Below, in pieces: positions 11,931-23,470 of a DNA stretch of 64,000 nt; within the stretch, counting starts at the first letter, position 1; every line of letters starts with the position of its first letter. The stretch covers positions 2,198,275 to 2,262,274 of the forward strand of contig NW_004450583.1 in the NCBI RefSeq assembly GCF_000321225.1, read 5' to 3'. This DNA is from Odobenus rosmarus divergens. Its lineage: Eukaryota > Chordata > Mammalia > Carnivora > Odobenidae. Below the pieces are notes generated by a model. It worked only from the letters and a program-made list of their open reading frames with translations, was not told the DNA's origin and did not search any database. A program made the position numbers and the translations under genes.

Positions 11931-11934
11931 AATA

Positions 11935-12200
11935 CATTTAAAAGCTTCAAGGCTTAGCATTTATTGAACAAAGCTCATTGAAGGAATATAACGGATGTCT
12001 TGAGGCTTTCCGCTGCTGTAAAAAGGACAGTATTGTTCATGGCCTCGGTAAAAGAAAATCTGAATTTTTATTTTACTTTGCACCGCGTTGCAATTATATT
12101 TCAAAAGCTCTTCAATTGCAACTAACAAAGGGGCTGTTTTTATGAATTGTTATAATTGCAGATCTCAGGGCTGACTGCTGTGAGTTTAAGTTAATAATGG
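11935..12200. promoter_or_regulatory. Candidate conserved non-coding element
   Basis: A repeat-free, AT-rich block with no coding frame. It carries several homeodomain-type cores and CAAT/octamer-like words ('ttcaattgcaactaac', 'gttataattgcag', 'gttaataatgg') and two CpGs in 'caccgcgttgcaatt'. The sequence looks less decayed than its surroundings. This is an impression from base composition and motif density only; cross-species alignment would decide it. Confidence 0.25.
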
Positions 12201-13279
12201 ACAGCAATTTAAAACTTTATCACCAAAATCCAACCTCTGAGAGCCTAAAAGACGGCTTTCCCTTCCCATTTGGATGTCCTTGGAGAATGAATCCTCCCAA
12301 GTTGGGAAGTGAATGGAAAACTTTATTCTCAAAAATCTCAGAAATCCTGGCCCTGGGGAGTGAAGTGAGGACTGTGGAATCCCGAGGTTGGGGTGTGGAT
12401 GTATGTGTTTAGTGCATGAAATCAGAATGGGTAGATGGCAAGTGGGAAGCCAAGGGAGCCCCTAAGAATCCTCGTGTGGTGGAGGGGTGTCCTCTCAGGA
12501 CCCTGGAGTGAAAATGCAGCCAAGGCGGGCATGCTGTGAAGCCACCCCTCTGAAGAGGCCTCCGAAGAAGCTGCCACTGCTTGAGATGTAATGGAAAATA
12601 CTCAGTCCCTTCTCTTGGTGGAGATGGTTAAGTCATGTGCTTGAAATCTGGCACCTCCTAGAACTGTAACCTCCTCTTCACTGCTGTTGGGTAACTTCCT
12701 GCTTGCCTTGGAATTCTATGTGTGGTAAAACATCCCCAAGGGTGCAGGTCTCATCTCAGGAATTTTACTGTCACCCAATCAAAACCGAGGGGAGAAGAAC
12801 ACCTGGAAAGATCAGTCCCTATTTCGTATTTCTTATTCCCCATTCCCCATTGTCTCATCATGTAGCTTCTTGTCTTGAGACTCCCTGGCAGACTTGTTTG
12901 AAATTCACATGGTTAAAGCCTACATCTTTTCCTTTAAAGTTTTCTTAAGGGGAAGCAAACATTTTAGAGTTTGCTTGCTGTGAGGTGGGGTTTCTGAGGC
13001 CTAATTATGAACTCCCATGTGCCTCACCCTCTCCTCCAAGGTATCAATGCTCTGAGTAGTTGGTTTTGCTTGAAATGATGGATTTGATTTAGTAGCTTGA
13101 GAAGGGGGGTCTTTCACTTGTGACCTTTCCCAAGTGAAGAGATACGGGGGCTACTACTTCTAGTAATGAACCCTTCCTAATCCAGGGGAGTAGGGGCTAA
13201 TTAGAGACCAGAGCTGTGATTAGGGTGTGGTACTTTTGCTCCTGGTTGTTAAAAACAACTTCTTAGAGATTTATCTAGC
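12201..13279. other. Single-copy DNA, nothing recognised
   Basis: No repeat family or exon recognised. Open frames near 12197-12412 and 12703-12948 have no domain signature. Confidence 0.5.
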
Positions 13280-13690
13280 CACCTACATCAGTTAGGATTA
13301 GGTTCAGTTGCATGGGATAGATAATCCTAATTACCAGCATGTTACATAAGGTTCACATTTATTTCTCTCTCTTATTGTAGAGGCTGACAACCTAGGGCTG
13401 ATAGGATGGCTTCGTGGTATTAACAGGGATTCAGGCTCCTTCCATCTTTCCACTCTGCTATCTCAAGGGTTTGGTTTCTTGGACTGAACCTCATATTTTA
13501 AGATGGACATAGTCCAGACAACAGATCCACATACCAGCCTGGCAGTGGGAGGAAAGGCAAAGGAGGACATTCTCCCTCCTTCCTCTTTGGAACTTACTTT
13601 AGAAGTTCCATGCAGCAATCTAGCTGTAAGGTGACACCTAGCTGCAAGGGAGGCAGAGAATTGCCATCTTTTGACTGGGTGGCAATGTGC
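13280..13690. repeat. Old interspersed repeat, family not assigned
   Basis: Contains phrases recurring in old mammalian repeats: 'ttaggattaggttcagttg' at the left, 'cacatttatttctctctc', and 'cacctagctgcaagggaggc' followed by 'gggtggcaatgtgccc' at the right. A similar right end ('ctgggaaatgaagtccagct', 'gtgtgcccaggaaga') occurs at 20170-20210. I recognise the pattern but cannot name the family with confidence. Confidence 0.5.
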
Positions 13691-14760
13691 CCTGCTAAAA
13701 TTTGAGGTCCTGTTCCTGGGGGAAAAGGGAGAATGGATATTGGGCTAGGCTACCTGTAAACTCTGCCATGCAGTGTATTCACTCCATTCATTCATTCATT
13801 CATCTGTCTCCACCTGCACCCCCTCCGCCAAGTGCACTCAATTTACCATCCTCTGCGCTGGAGCTGGAATGCCCCTCCCCAGTTCCATATATATTCCCTA
13901 CTGGCCTTTTATGACTTTTTTTCCCTTTCAGTGTATCTTTTGATTGTTTTAGCCTGCATATATCAATATTAGGATTTCAGGGATGGAGGAAGCCTTTTGA
14001 GTGCTGAGTCTTTATTTCTCATAACATTTTTATTCAGCTGCAACATCAAGGAGGAAAGGTGACCAGAGTGTTGCCAGAGGAGTTCTTGGAAGCCTCTGAG
14101 CTGTCTTTTTACCCTTTCTGGGATCACCATTGTCATTCTTCTCCAGACCTGCAGGCATCTGGACCAGAGGGCAACCCCCTTGAAGTCTAGAGTCCTGGGG
14201 CTTGTGGAATGAAGTGCTCTCTACCCCATAGAAATCTCCAGAATATGGAAGTCAGGGCCAGTGTCCTATGTTCTCCTTCCCATGAACAGATTGCTTGAAA
14301 GAATTCTCAGAAGATGAAGGCGATGCTTCAGGGTAAGTTGGCTCTGTTTAGCCTCAGCTGTTGCAAACCCAGATGGTGATGCTTATGGTGGTCCCCAAGC
14401 CCCTGAAAGCTAGCCCCTCTCCACTGAGCAAAAAGGTGCTTTGAGGTGGGGTGTTGCTGCAGATGACACTGCAGGATCCGTTCTTACACCCCAGCCCGTC
14501 AGTTTTCTGTCCTTCAGCAGCAGTGTGGTCTTCCAGACCAGGAATTGGAACATGTAATGTGATGAGTGATGCCACCTCTGAAGACAAATGGTAGTCTGGG
14601 TGATAGGTTTTGCATTCTGGAATGCTTGCATTTCTGGATAATTTTTGAGAACTTTTAAAGTCTGTGGGACAGAGTATTTGAAATACAGAGGAGTACACCA
14701 AATTCTGGGAGCTATGAGTGTAGCAGCTGAAGTTCTTGCCTGGAGAACCTTTGAAGGACT
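13691..14760. other. Single-copy DNA, nothing recognised
   Basis: Contains a short (ATTC)n run at 13786-13803 ('cattcattcattcattcat'). A 115-codon minus-strand frame at 14354-14701 has no family similarity I can see. Confidence 0.5.
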
Positions 14761-14761
14761 A

Positions 14762-14985
14762 GACTTTGGAGCCCTGGAGCTCTGGGTTCAAATTCTCTTG
14801 CTGTGTGACTTTTGGGGGATAATTTTAGGCTTAGTTTTCTTTCTTTTTTTTTTTTTTTAATATGATATAGGTCTAATGAGATGCAACTCAATGGAGAATG
14901 AAATTTAATAAGAACATATGTAAAGTACCTGGCACATTGAAGGTCCTCAGTAAAAGGTAGTATCTTTTTTGTGCAATTCATCTGC
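14762..14985 (+). mobile_element. MIR SINE, sense
   Basis: The tRNA-derived and core parts are visible in 'ctggagctctgggttcaaat' and 'ttgctgtgtgac', and the 3' part in 'aaagtacctggcacattgaa' and 'ggtcctcagtaaa'. A T-rich run (14843-14860) lies inside it. Confidence 0.75.
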
Positions 14986-15700
14986 CAAGTGCTTAATAAA
15001 TATTTATTAGTTTTATGATCAAAAACTTTTAAATTGAAGTGTGTAACAATTGAATGTATTACATTGAATAACCCTAATCTTACTGTATGTGCCTGGACAT
15101 GTTCAGGGGTGTAGGCTCTCACATGACTACTTTCAAGCAGCGTCTTTTCTCTTTATATGAGAGGAGTATACAATGAAAAAGCACTTTGATAATGAAAAAC
15201 ACAGGTGTTCCGAAATGCAGATGATTTCTAAATTGGAAGCATTACCTGCCCTTAACACTCTTTGGGAAGTGCAGTTGAAGAGGCCTTCCAGTTGTGCTTT
15301 GAGCCTTCCTGGGCCACAGACTTCTACGAAATCTGATGAGAACTATGGGTCTTCTTTTCAGAGAAATGCACATATGCATGTGCATAGAACTTTTTATAAA
15401 ATTGCAAGTGATCTGTGGACCTCACCCTTCCTGACGTCCTCCTCGCGCTGCCCCTCAGGAATACACTGTTAGGAATCCCTGGATGAACTATTGATAGTTT
15501 TTTTTTTTTTATGAATGAAGATACTAAAACGTTGGGGAGGAGAAAGGAATGGAGGATAAAGGTATGGGTGGGGAATGGTGAGGAGGCCACACCTAGAATG
15601 AGAAGCAAGTGGTTGAAATAGTGCCTGAAAGATAAAAATCCTGTTGCACATCAGTGTGGCATTCATGGCTCCAAGGTCTACAAGAAGTTGCGAATGGAAA
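14986..15700. other. Single-copy DNA, nothing recognised
   Basis: No gene or repeat recognised. A T-tract lies near 15499-15511. The 99-codon frame at 15173-15472 shows no known domain. Confidence 0.45.
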
Positions 15701-16680
15701 GAGTCAAGGTTTTTTACCCCCCTCCAACTTTTTATTAAGAAAAATTTCAATTGTACGAAGTGGAAAGAATTGTATTGTGAACTTGCATAGACCTGATATC
15801 AGGTGGTATCCAGGTTCTTCTGTTACCATTTTATTATGCTCGCCTTATTCTACCTCTATCCATCCATCAATCCATCTTATTTTTTTGGTGCATTTCATTG
15901 TAAGTTGCAGACATCAATACCCTTCACTCTAACACTCAGCATCATATCATTTAACTAGGATTCAGTATTAGTTTATTTTTTTCTTTTGAGAAATGGACAA
16001 AACCCTAAATATACCATTTCTGTGAGTTTTGATAAATGCCTGCATCTATGTAATTCAAACTCCTATCAGAATGAAAAACTTGACTTTCCCCCAGAAAGTG
16101 CCCTGGTGACCCTTTCCAGTTATTCCCTGATTCTTCTGTTCCAGAGGTAATCACTTATATTTTTTTTGTCATAACTTGTGACTGTTTTAGGACTTCATAT
16201 AACTGGAATCCTAGAGTATGTTTTCTGTGAATCTTTCATTAGTACAGTGTGTTTTGAGTCATCCATGTTGTATATGTCAGTAGTTTGTTTTTCATTGTTG
16301 AGGGGTCTTCCAGTGTATGCATAGACTGTAGTTTGTCCATTCTTGGAATGTCAGCACAGCTCTTCTCTGGTTTGAGCTAATAAGCTGCTATGGATATTTG
16401 CATACAATCCTTTGTGTGTGCATATATTTCCATTTTTCTTGAGTACCTGGGAGGAGAATTTTGGGGACCTAAGGTAGATGTAAGCTTCATTTTAAAAGAA
16501 ATTGCTTGACCTTTTCCCAAAGCAATTATTCCATTTTTCACTTCCACCAATAGTGTATGTGAGTTCTGGTTGCACTACATCTTTGCCAGCATTTGGTGTT
16601 GTCGGTCTTTTTGATTGTAGCCATTCTGGTGGGTGTGTAGTGGTATATCCTTTTGGTTGTAATTTGCCTATGGCCTGGGG
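15700..16680 (-). mobile_element. Old L1 3' end, antisense
   Basis: The stretch follows the complement of an old L1 3'UTR and ORF2 end: 'cagacatcaatacccttcac', 'acttcatataactggaatcc', 'catccatgttgtatatgtca', 'cttccaccaatagtgta', 'tctttttgattgtagccatt', 'gtgtgtagtggtatatcc'. Compare the better preserved 46225-47190. It is heavily mutated and truncated at about 16680. Confidence 0.75.
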
Positions 16681-17029
16681 CTCCAAAATGGCCTTTTCCT
16701 GGACTCCTAAATCCTCCTTGATCTCAGAGGCATTATCTATTCTTAGGGAGTGTGTGGGAATAGCTAGTGAAAATCTTATGGGCCTATAAAACTTCCTGCA
16801 GGTTCCCCCCCACCCCCTTTAAATTTTGCATGGCACCAAAATGCTTGAGAGCTCTCTGCATCTCTGTGGATAGCCACAGTCCCTTCACAATGATAAGGAT
16901 GTAGGAAGGGTGCTAGGAGTGGTAAGGACAGGTGTCCATCCTCCCAGATGGAGCCGTGTGTGTGCACAGGGCTCCTTGATGCTCAGGGAGCTTGGAGAGT
17001 CGGCAGCTGGAGCCTTGCATCCAGCCTCG

Positions 17030-17370
17030 TGTCACAACATTATCAGAGACTTGGAGAAACTGGACAGAGTTCAGAGAGGAGCAGCTAGCACGATTAAAGG
17101 GCTTGGAGGGATTAAGGGATTGATTTATGAGGAAAGATGAAAAGAACTTAATGTGTGCTGCTTGACTAAGTGGGTACATGATAATAGCCTGCAAACATCT
17201 GAAGGGTATAAACACTGGAGAGGGAGAGGAATTAGCACAGAGTGAGGAAACTGATCCAAGCATAATGGGGGAAATTAAAACGGGGGAGGGACGATGGGGT
17301 AAGTTGGCAAAGTATTAGCAGGGATGTGACCATCTATGAATGCTTTCAGAAGTGTGAGAGGGGGTTGAGT
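17030..17370 (+). mobile_element. L3/CR1-family LINE relic
   Basis: Matches the conserved 3' coding and tail region of CR1-like LINEs: 'agagttcagagaggagcagc', 'tgatttatgaggaaagatga', 'acatgataatagcctgcaaa', 'catctgaagggtataaac'. This is among the oldest recognisable insertions in a mammalian genome, and there is no usable reading frame. The assignment is from phrase recognition. Confidence 0.65.
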
Positions 17371-17810
17371 TGGTTTGGGGAAGATGAACCCCAAGAAGTG
17401 CTGTGGGTTTGCCTCCTAAAGCAGCCAGGTAGAGGGGAATAGTTGAGCACCTACTGTGTGCTGTGTGAAGCAGGACTGTGTGGGAAATGGGAACCCTGGA
17501 GCCTAGAAGGAAGGAAGGTGATGGAAATGACCCAGACAAGGAAATCTAGACCTTTCCTTAAGTCTCCTCTCCCTGGCAGATTTTCTGGATGAATCAGAAG
17601 CACTGACAATTTTGTTTTGCATCCAGTTTGCTTGAGATGTGTATTTCCTATCCCACATGCCTTACAACTTCCCACCTACTTACCTTGTCCTAAAATGCAG
17701 CTATCCTCGACTGGCCATGGTGTTTATTTCTCATGGCCAGTGTGGGTGTGAGATTGGGAAACAACATATGGACTGGGTGAAGAGGATGGGAAATGAAGCC
17801 AAACTGCCTG
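17371..17810. other. Single-copy DNA, nothing recognised
   Basis: No repeat or exon recognised between the CR1 relic and the MIR. Confidence 0.4.
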
Positions 17811-17811
17811 G

Positions 17812-18020
17812 GGTCAGACTCTGGCTTCAAACTTGCCAGCCGGATGAGCATGCCCAGTTACTACTCAGTGGGCCTCCATTTCCTTTTCTGTAAAATTGAG
17901 TTAATAACAGCACCTTGCTTCAGAATTGTCCTGAAGTTTACATGAAATATGGGGTGTAAAGTGCTTAGCATACTGCCTGGCAAAAAGTAGATGCTCAACC
18001 AATGCTGGTTTACTATTATA
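17812..18020 (+). mobile_element. MIR SINE, sense, nearly complete
   Basis: In order: 'tcagactctggcttcaaact', 'gggcctccatttccttttct', 'gtaaaattgagttaataaca', 'aagtgcttagcatactgcct', 'ggcaaaaagtagatgctca', 'accaatgctggtttactatt'. These are the successive blocks of the MIR consensus, so most of the element is present. Confidence 0.88.
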
Positions 18021-19829
18021 ATTAAACTATGATCATGACTATCATTATTCTGGTACCATGACTCTGGTCTGGAGCTTGCCTGAGCAGTGCCTTTGACATG
18101 GAGACAGCCCTGTCTAACACAGCAAATAGGGGATGTGCTCATAATTGGTTTGGGGTGAGAGGGGGATGTTTGCACCCCAGGAGAAAGAGACACCACTGGG
18201 TGGCACCCAGTGGGGCAGCACCCAGCTGGGAATTACCCAGCACCACCTCTGTCTTCCTTGCAGTGGCAGAGCTTCCAGAGATGGCCTCTAGTCAGAGCCG
18301 AGCTCTGGACACTAGAACCACAAGTTTCGATAGGGGAGGAAACCTGGTTCATCCACAGCCTCCATCCTGGCTTAATGAAAAGATAACTGGGAGTCAGAAC
18401 ATGTATGTTAACTTCCATTTTCCAACCTCCAGTTTCCTCAATGGTTAAAAAAAAAAGGGGGGGTGGGGTGGGATGAAGGGGATTAAACTGTTTCTTAAAC
18501 TTTTATTTCCTGCTGAGCAAAAGGACCCTTCAGCTAAATGATACTTTATGTAGAACTCCAGTATATAGAATATCCCCAAACAGCTGCTGCTGAGTGGGGT
18601 GGGAGGCTGGAGACTCCCGTAATTGACCCTCCATCTTCCTTTGTGGGAGTCATAAAGGTGGCCCGGTGACTTCTATCTCTCCATCCAACACTGTGCTCAC
18701 ATGCAGTTGAGCCCTTCAGGATGGTTACTGTTCTGGTGACAGCTAAAATATATTGTGGGCTCATGTTTGCTAAGTGCTTTGCATCTATTAGCTTCCGATG
18801 AAGAAACTGAGGTTGAGAATTGAAGCAAGGATTCACAGCTGAGAAATGACAGATTATCTCTAAGAGTCCTTTCGGCTCTGAAATAGTCACATTCAGTTTC
18901 TCCCACAGGTTCTCAATGGTATTAGATACTCAGTAAATATTTAGCAATGTAAGTCAATCTTCGTTGGGATTGGTTTCCCCAGTGCCAGAATGAGACCACA
19001 CTACCTGGTACTGGTCTTCTAGACAAGTGATCAGATCTCCTAGTATGTTGTATCTGCTTGAAGAAATGGACTCTGCCACTGCAGTTGCCACTCATTCATG
19101 ACCTCTCTAGGAACTCATGTCCAGACTTCAACTAAGCCAAGTATGCCTTCCGGGGTTCTCCAGGATTCAAGGTGGTGGAATGCTGGATTTTTTTTTTTTT
19201 GAAGTGCCTTTGCCTTTTCTACCTATCACTCCAGCACAAGTCAGTCTCTGGTTTACTCTTTTCTAATCCTATAATAAATAAGCATCCCAAATAAACAATG
19301 TTTTCTTCGAAACAAGCATTTTTAATTTGCAGTCTCAGACCAGAGAGTGGATAACACCTTATTCCATTGATTGGAATTTATATTTATCCCCTTGCAAAAT
19401 GTGTTCCCTTTTGCTCCCTTATTTGCCTGATATGTGTATGTATGTTCAAATCTTTTTTTTTTAATTACTGGTAAAGCTCTAACTGACCAAATATGTCTGT
19501 AAACGTAGTGGGCTCAATGTGTGTGTCCTGTCCATTGCAAGAGAGACCAGAAGGAACTTGAAAGTGAGAGGGAGTATGGCCTGTTTATAGACATGGAAGT
19601 GGGGTCAGCTTGTGAATATTTGCTGGTGGCTTTTCCATATTGAAGATTTTCCATGGTGAAATTTTTGAGACTCAATAATCCAACTGAGAGAATAAAAACC
19701 AAATATTAACATTAACCAGAGCCCAGGATAATCAGGAGGGTGGATCTGCTATACAAATAAACATAACCAATATAGGTCTCAAACCAGATGCTAATGAAGT
19801 TTGAATTATTCTATTAGCCAGAGAAGACT
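18021..19829. other. Single-copy DNA with a small MIR remnant
   Basis: No gene recognised. A MIR-like antisense remnant ('gaagaaactgaggttgagaa', 'gctaagtgctttgcat') lies near 18760-18850. T-tracts occur at 19189-19200 and 19451-19460. Confidence 0.45.
18457..18481 (+). other. G-quadruplex-forming motif
   Basis: Four G runs of 7, 4, 3 and 4 bases at 18457-18463, 18465-18468, 18470-18472 and 18478-18481, separated by loops of 1, 1 and 5 bases. It directly follows an A10 run. It satisfies the usual G-quadruplex rule; no function is implied. Confidence 0.75.
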
Positions 19830-20240
19830 AATGGCTATTAAAACCAACCCCCAAACCTAGTGGCTTGACATGAGAGAAGTCTGGTTATTGCTCTCAAGTC
19901 TAAAGTAGAGGGTGTGTGTATGAGAGGGAGTGAGGTGGGAGAGGAGAGCTGTTTCCCTACATCATTCAGGGGCCCAAGAACCCTTTGTCTTCAGTGCCTT
20001 CCCTTTGCTTTGTTCCTAGAGTCCTCTCACTTTTTCTAGTGGATGAGGAGAGAGAACATGGAGAGGACATACCAAACTCTGAACTGCCCCCAGCCCCAGG
20101 GCTGTCCGACCTCACTTCCTTTCACATTTCACTGGTAAGAATGAGTTACATGGCCCCACTTTCTTGAAGGGAGACTGGGAAATGAAGTCCAGCTGTGTGC
20201 CCAGGAAGACGAGACCGGAACAATGGTGTGGCCTCATCTT
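19830..20240. repeat. Old interspersed repeat, family not assigned
   Basis: Left part 'ccaacccccaaacctagtgg' and right part 'gagttacatggccccact', 'ctgggaaatgaagtccagct', 'gtgtgcccaggaaga' follow the layout of an old mammalian repeat also seen at 13280-13690. The intervening part is strongly diverged. Confidence 0.45.
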
Positions 20241-21153
20241 CTCTGTGGCACTGGTAATTGATGATGATCCATTTTCCCATTTCCTTTTGGTGGGCATGGT
20301 TTGGAAGGGGATTTTCATTGACCTACTTGGTCCAGAGAACAAGTTATATGCCTTCTTGCTTATTAGATCTTTTTTCTTAGCACTAACCTCTGACTTCAGT
20401 TCATGGGACAGTTGCTCTGCATGTCTGTTCATTCTTCTGCAGAATGTGTGGGGGGCGGGCAGTCCGAGCTCCTGCCAAGCCACAGTGTTTCTTGGGGAAG
20501 AACTGAGGATAACAAACTTCTGGCATCCGTGGCCTGAGGGCCTGGTTGGCCCTAGTCCTCAGGCAGGTGCAAGCATGAACCTAAGTTTACTTTTGGTGTT
20601 TCTTCCAAGAGCTTCAGAGGCCTCTCCAGGCTCTACCAGGTGCATTTTCTCCCTTCTTGTTCTGATTAGTGCTTGTGCTTCTCTCTCTGCTCCTGCAGTC
20701 CCTAAGCAGAGGCAGCCATCCCTTTCCTGTGATGCTTCTAATGCCCACATCACCTTGTGATCCATGGGGGCACTCATCTGCATCGCTTGCTGCCTTTCTC
20801 GAGTTTAACCTGAGAGGCCCTAACACTGAAATGTCTGTGGCAGGGCAAGATGGTACAGGAGCCCATAAAGGCTTTTTTATGGTCACCGTGTAAAAGTACA
20901 AAAGCCAGGAAGGAACCCCTTTCTTTTGGGAATGCAGATTTTGGAGGTGAGGATACCCACTGTCAGTTCAGAGCCCATTTTCTTTATCGTAGGTACCACG
21001 GTTGTGCCCTTCTTCTTCAAAAACAAGTTTGCATTTGAATGCAACGCCAGCTGACATTTAGGGAGGTTTCATTGGCTTCTTCCTTGTGCAGTTTGAAAGT
21101 TGGCAGCTTCTCCTGCTGGAGAGTGTTGCATTATAGGTCAGGGGTGGCGGTGA
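20241..21153. other. Single-copy DNA with a chance 198-codon frame
   Basis: A plus-strand frame of 198 codons runs 20164-20760. It starts inside the old repeat to the left and has no domain or family similarity I recognise. Several other frames of 60-120 codons overlap it on both strands, so I do not call a gene. Confidence 0.5.
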
Positions 21154-21169
21154 TGGCGGTGGGTATTTA

Positions 21170-21357
21170 TTTATTTATTTAAAAGATTTTGTTTGTTTAT
21201 TTGACAGAAAGAGAGGGAACACGAGCAGGGGGAGTGGGAGAGGGAAAAGCAGGCTTCCAGCGGAGCAGGCAGCCCAGCCTGGGGCTCGATCCCAGGACCC
21301 TGGGATCATGACCTGAGCTGAAGGCAGACGCCCAATGACTGAGCCACCCAGGCGCCC
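21170..21357 (-). mobile_element. CAN SINE
   Basis: Reversed SINE with tail complement ('ttatttatttatttaaaag') on the left and head 'actgagccacccaggcgccc' on the right. It is flanked by a 16-bp duplication with two differences: 'tggcggtgggtattta' at 21154-21169 and 'tggcagtggatattta' at 21358-21373. Confidence 0.95.
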
Positions 21358-21373
21358 TGGCAGTGGATATTTA

Positions 21374-21960
21374 AAGGAAAAAGAATTCTGTCATTTTTGG
21401 GTTGTAGATGGCATTAGGTCTGTGGACTGAGATATTTGGGGAACTTGCCACAGTCGTTGTGATTCAGTTGTGCCACTTTATAGCTGGTCAGGAATCTGGT
21501 GTGCCCTGTTTCCCATTCGGTTAATGAAATATTAGTGTTATAAACCGTGACTCTTGGTTTATGCTACCCTCTGTTACTTTGGTTTAACATCAGTTTGTTA
21601 GAGCATTAACCACCTTCTGGTTGGTATCAAGGTGGCTGTCTAATGGGTCATTAAGTACCGGTGGTATTTAATTCTCCATTTTTTTTCTTTTTTTGATAGC
21701 ACAATAGTTGCATTGGGAATAGAGTGCACAAGGAGCCACCCTCTCACAGTAGATTGTCTTTCTCAGGGAAGAAGCTAAAGGGGGGAGAGCAGGCGGGGTA
21801 AGGATATTTTCCTTAGGTTCTGAGAGCCTTGGCTTTGTTTGGGAAGATAATCTGGGAACATGAGGGTATATGATTAGGCAGGTGCTAGATTGATGAGGGG
21901 TATTAATGAAGTAAAAGCTATGGGAGGTACCAGAACCATCCATTAATTAATTTCTATATT
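21374..21960. other. Single-copy DNA, nothing recognised
   Basis: No repeat family or coding exon recognised. Confidence 0.45.
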
Positions 21961-21964
21961 AGCT

Positions 21965-22830
21965 CATTCACATATTAAATATGTGTTGAGTGCCTCTGTG
22001 CAATGGAACATGCTAGATGCCAGAGATTCACTGGTGAGCAATAATACGGATGGTCCTTACCCTCACTGAGCACATAGTCTTGAGTAAGGAACAGTGGACT
22101 GACATTAATCAGATAAATGTAGTGTTCATTCTATATTTTGTTAGATTAATAGTAAATAAGGCTTACCAGATACTTAGCTAATTATAAAGAGAAATACTGT
22201 TAAGAAAGCCTCATGGCTTTAACTGTACGTATTAGTGCATCAGTGTATGTGTTGGTGCATGATATAATAGGGGGAGTTGACCTGGTAGGAGGTCAGGGAA
22301 GTCTTCCCTAACCAAGTGTTGCTTGGGTTAAGATCTGAAGGATGAGTAAGACTTAACTAAGTAAAGCATTCTAGAAAGTGGGAACATCGTGTACAGATGC
22401 CCTGTGTGGGATGAAAGCATAGTAGTTATTAGGGGGACCAAAAGAAGGTTGGGAGGTGTAGTGTGGTATAGAGGAGGCAGATCGGGATCAGATTGTGCTA
22501 AGCCTCATAGTATGTGCTGAAAATTTTTGTTGTTACCCTAAGAACAGTGGGAAACCATTGGGAGTTTTCATTAGGGGCCATGATTAGATCTGTGTCTGGA
22601 GAAAGAATGGTTCTATGATAATGGTTCAGAGAAAGTAAAAGTATGTGTGGGTAGGTCATGTCCTTGGCTGTTGTGGTGAGGTGAAATAATGGTAAATCTG
22701 AGTGGTAGATAGTAATTGACATCAGAACTTGGTGAGAGAGATTATGGGGGTCATGAGGGAGATGACACAGTCCAGCCTGATACCTGAGTGCCTGGCTTGG
22801 AAACTGGATGAATAATGGTGGTGGTTGTAG
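21965..22830 (+). repeat. Old interspersed repeat, family not assigned
   Basis: Follows a familiar old-repeat layout: 'gttgagtgcctctgtgcaat', 'ggtccttaccctcactgagc', 'caggaagtcttccctaac'-like text at 22290, 'gatctgaaggatgagtaaga', 'gtgggaaaccattgggagtt' and a g-rich 3' part. Similar pieces occur at 24065-24125, 29100-29160, 50290-50420 and 58509-58640. I cannot name the family reliably. Confidence 0.5.
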
Positions 22831-23164
22831 TTTTGATACAGGTTTGGGTGTTTTAACAAGACTCCAAGTAGCTAAACAAGATGGAAATGGAATGCTCTCT
22901 CCTGTCACAATCCAAGTGTGTCTCCTCCCTGCAGAGTCAGCACATCCCATGGGCCACAACTTAGCCGCATGGCCATATGTAGCTGCAGATAATCAGGAGA
23001 CAACCAGCCATTCCTACCATAATGGTGAAGTCACTGAAATAGAACACACTGGAAGATCAAGAGTTTAATTTTAGGTGTTCATTTCAGGCTCTGCTTGGGA
23101 TCTTTACGGTCTCTGCCCCATCCTATGTTAGCTTCCTCCACTCTCCTCTGTGACCCCTTTAGTC

Positions 23165-23470
23165 TACCACTGCAGTATACTGGCTGCACCTACCCCTCTC
23201 CAGCCCCCATATTCTTTGTACCTGGAATGCCTTCCCCCTCTGTACACATGCTTCAAGGACCTGCTGATTCTTACCAGCTCCATAAAGCTGTCCCTGATGC
23301 CCCAACCCCAGCTGCTGTTTTAGGTGAATTCTAACATCATGGTTCCTGTTACTGCATTGTGTAATGACAACTGTTCTTACACCGATGGCCTGTCTTTTCT
23401 GTTTAACTCCCATGCTGAATTACTTTGCTTTCCAAATCACTATTAAATGTCTCCTTTCAATTCTTAAGTG
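23165..23470 (+). mobile_element. L2 LINE 3' region, sense
   Basis: Contains 'tacctggaatgccttccccc', 'catgcttcaaggacctgctg', 'ccataaagctgtccctgatg' and 'attgtgtaatgacaactgtt', matching the order of the L2 3' coding and tail region. Diverged and non-coding. Confidence 0.7.

Noticed and set aside
20164..20760. A 198-codon plus-strand open frame, the longest without N in unique DNA
   Set aside because: It begins inside an old interspersed repeat, has no domain or family similarity I recognise, and overlaps several other open frames on both strands. No promoter or splice context is evident.
22498..22959. A 153-codon minus-strand open frame
   Set aside because: It lies in the decayed old repeat at 21965-22830 and has no recognisable domain.
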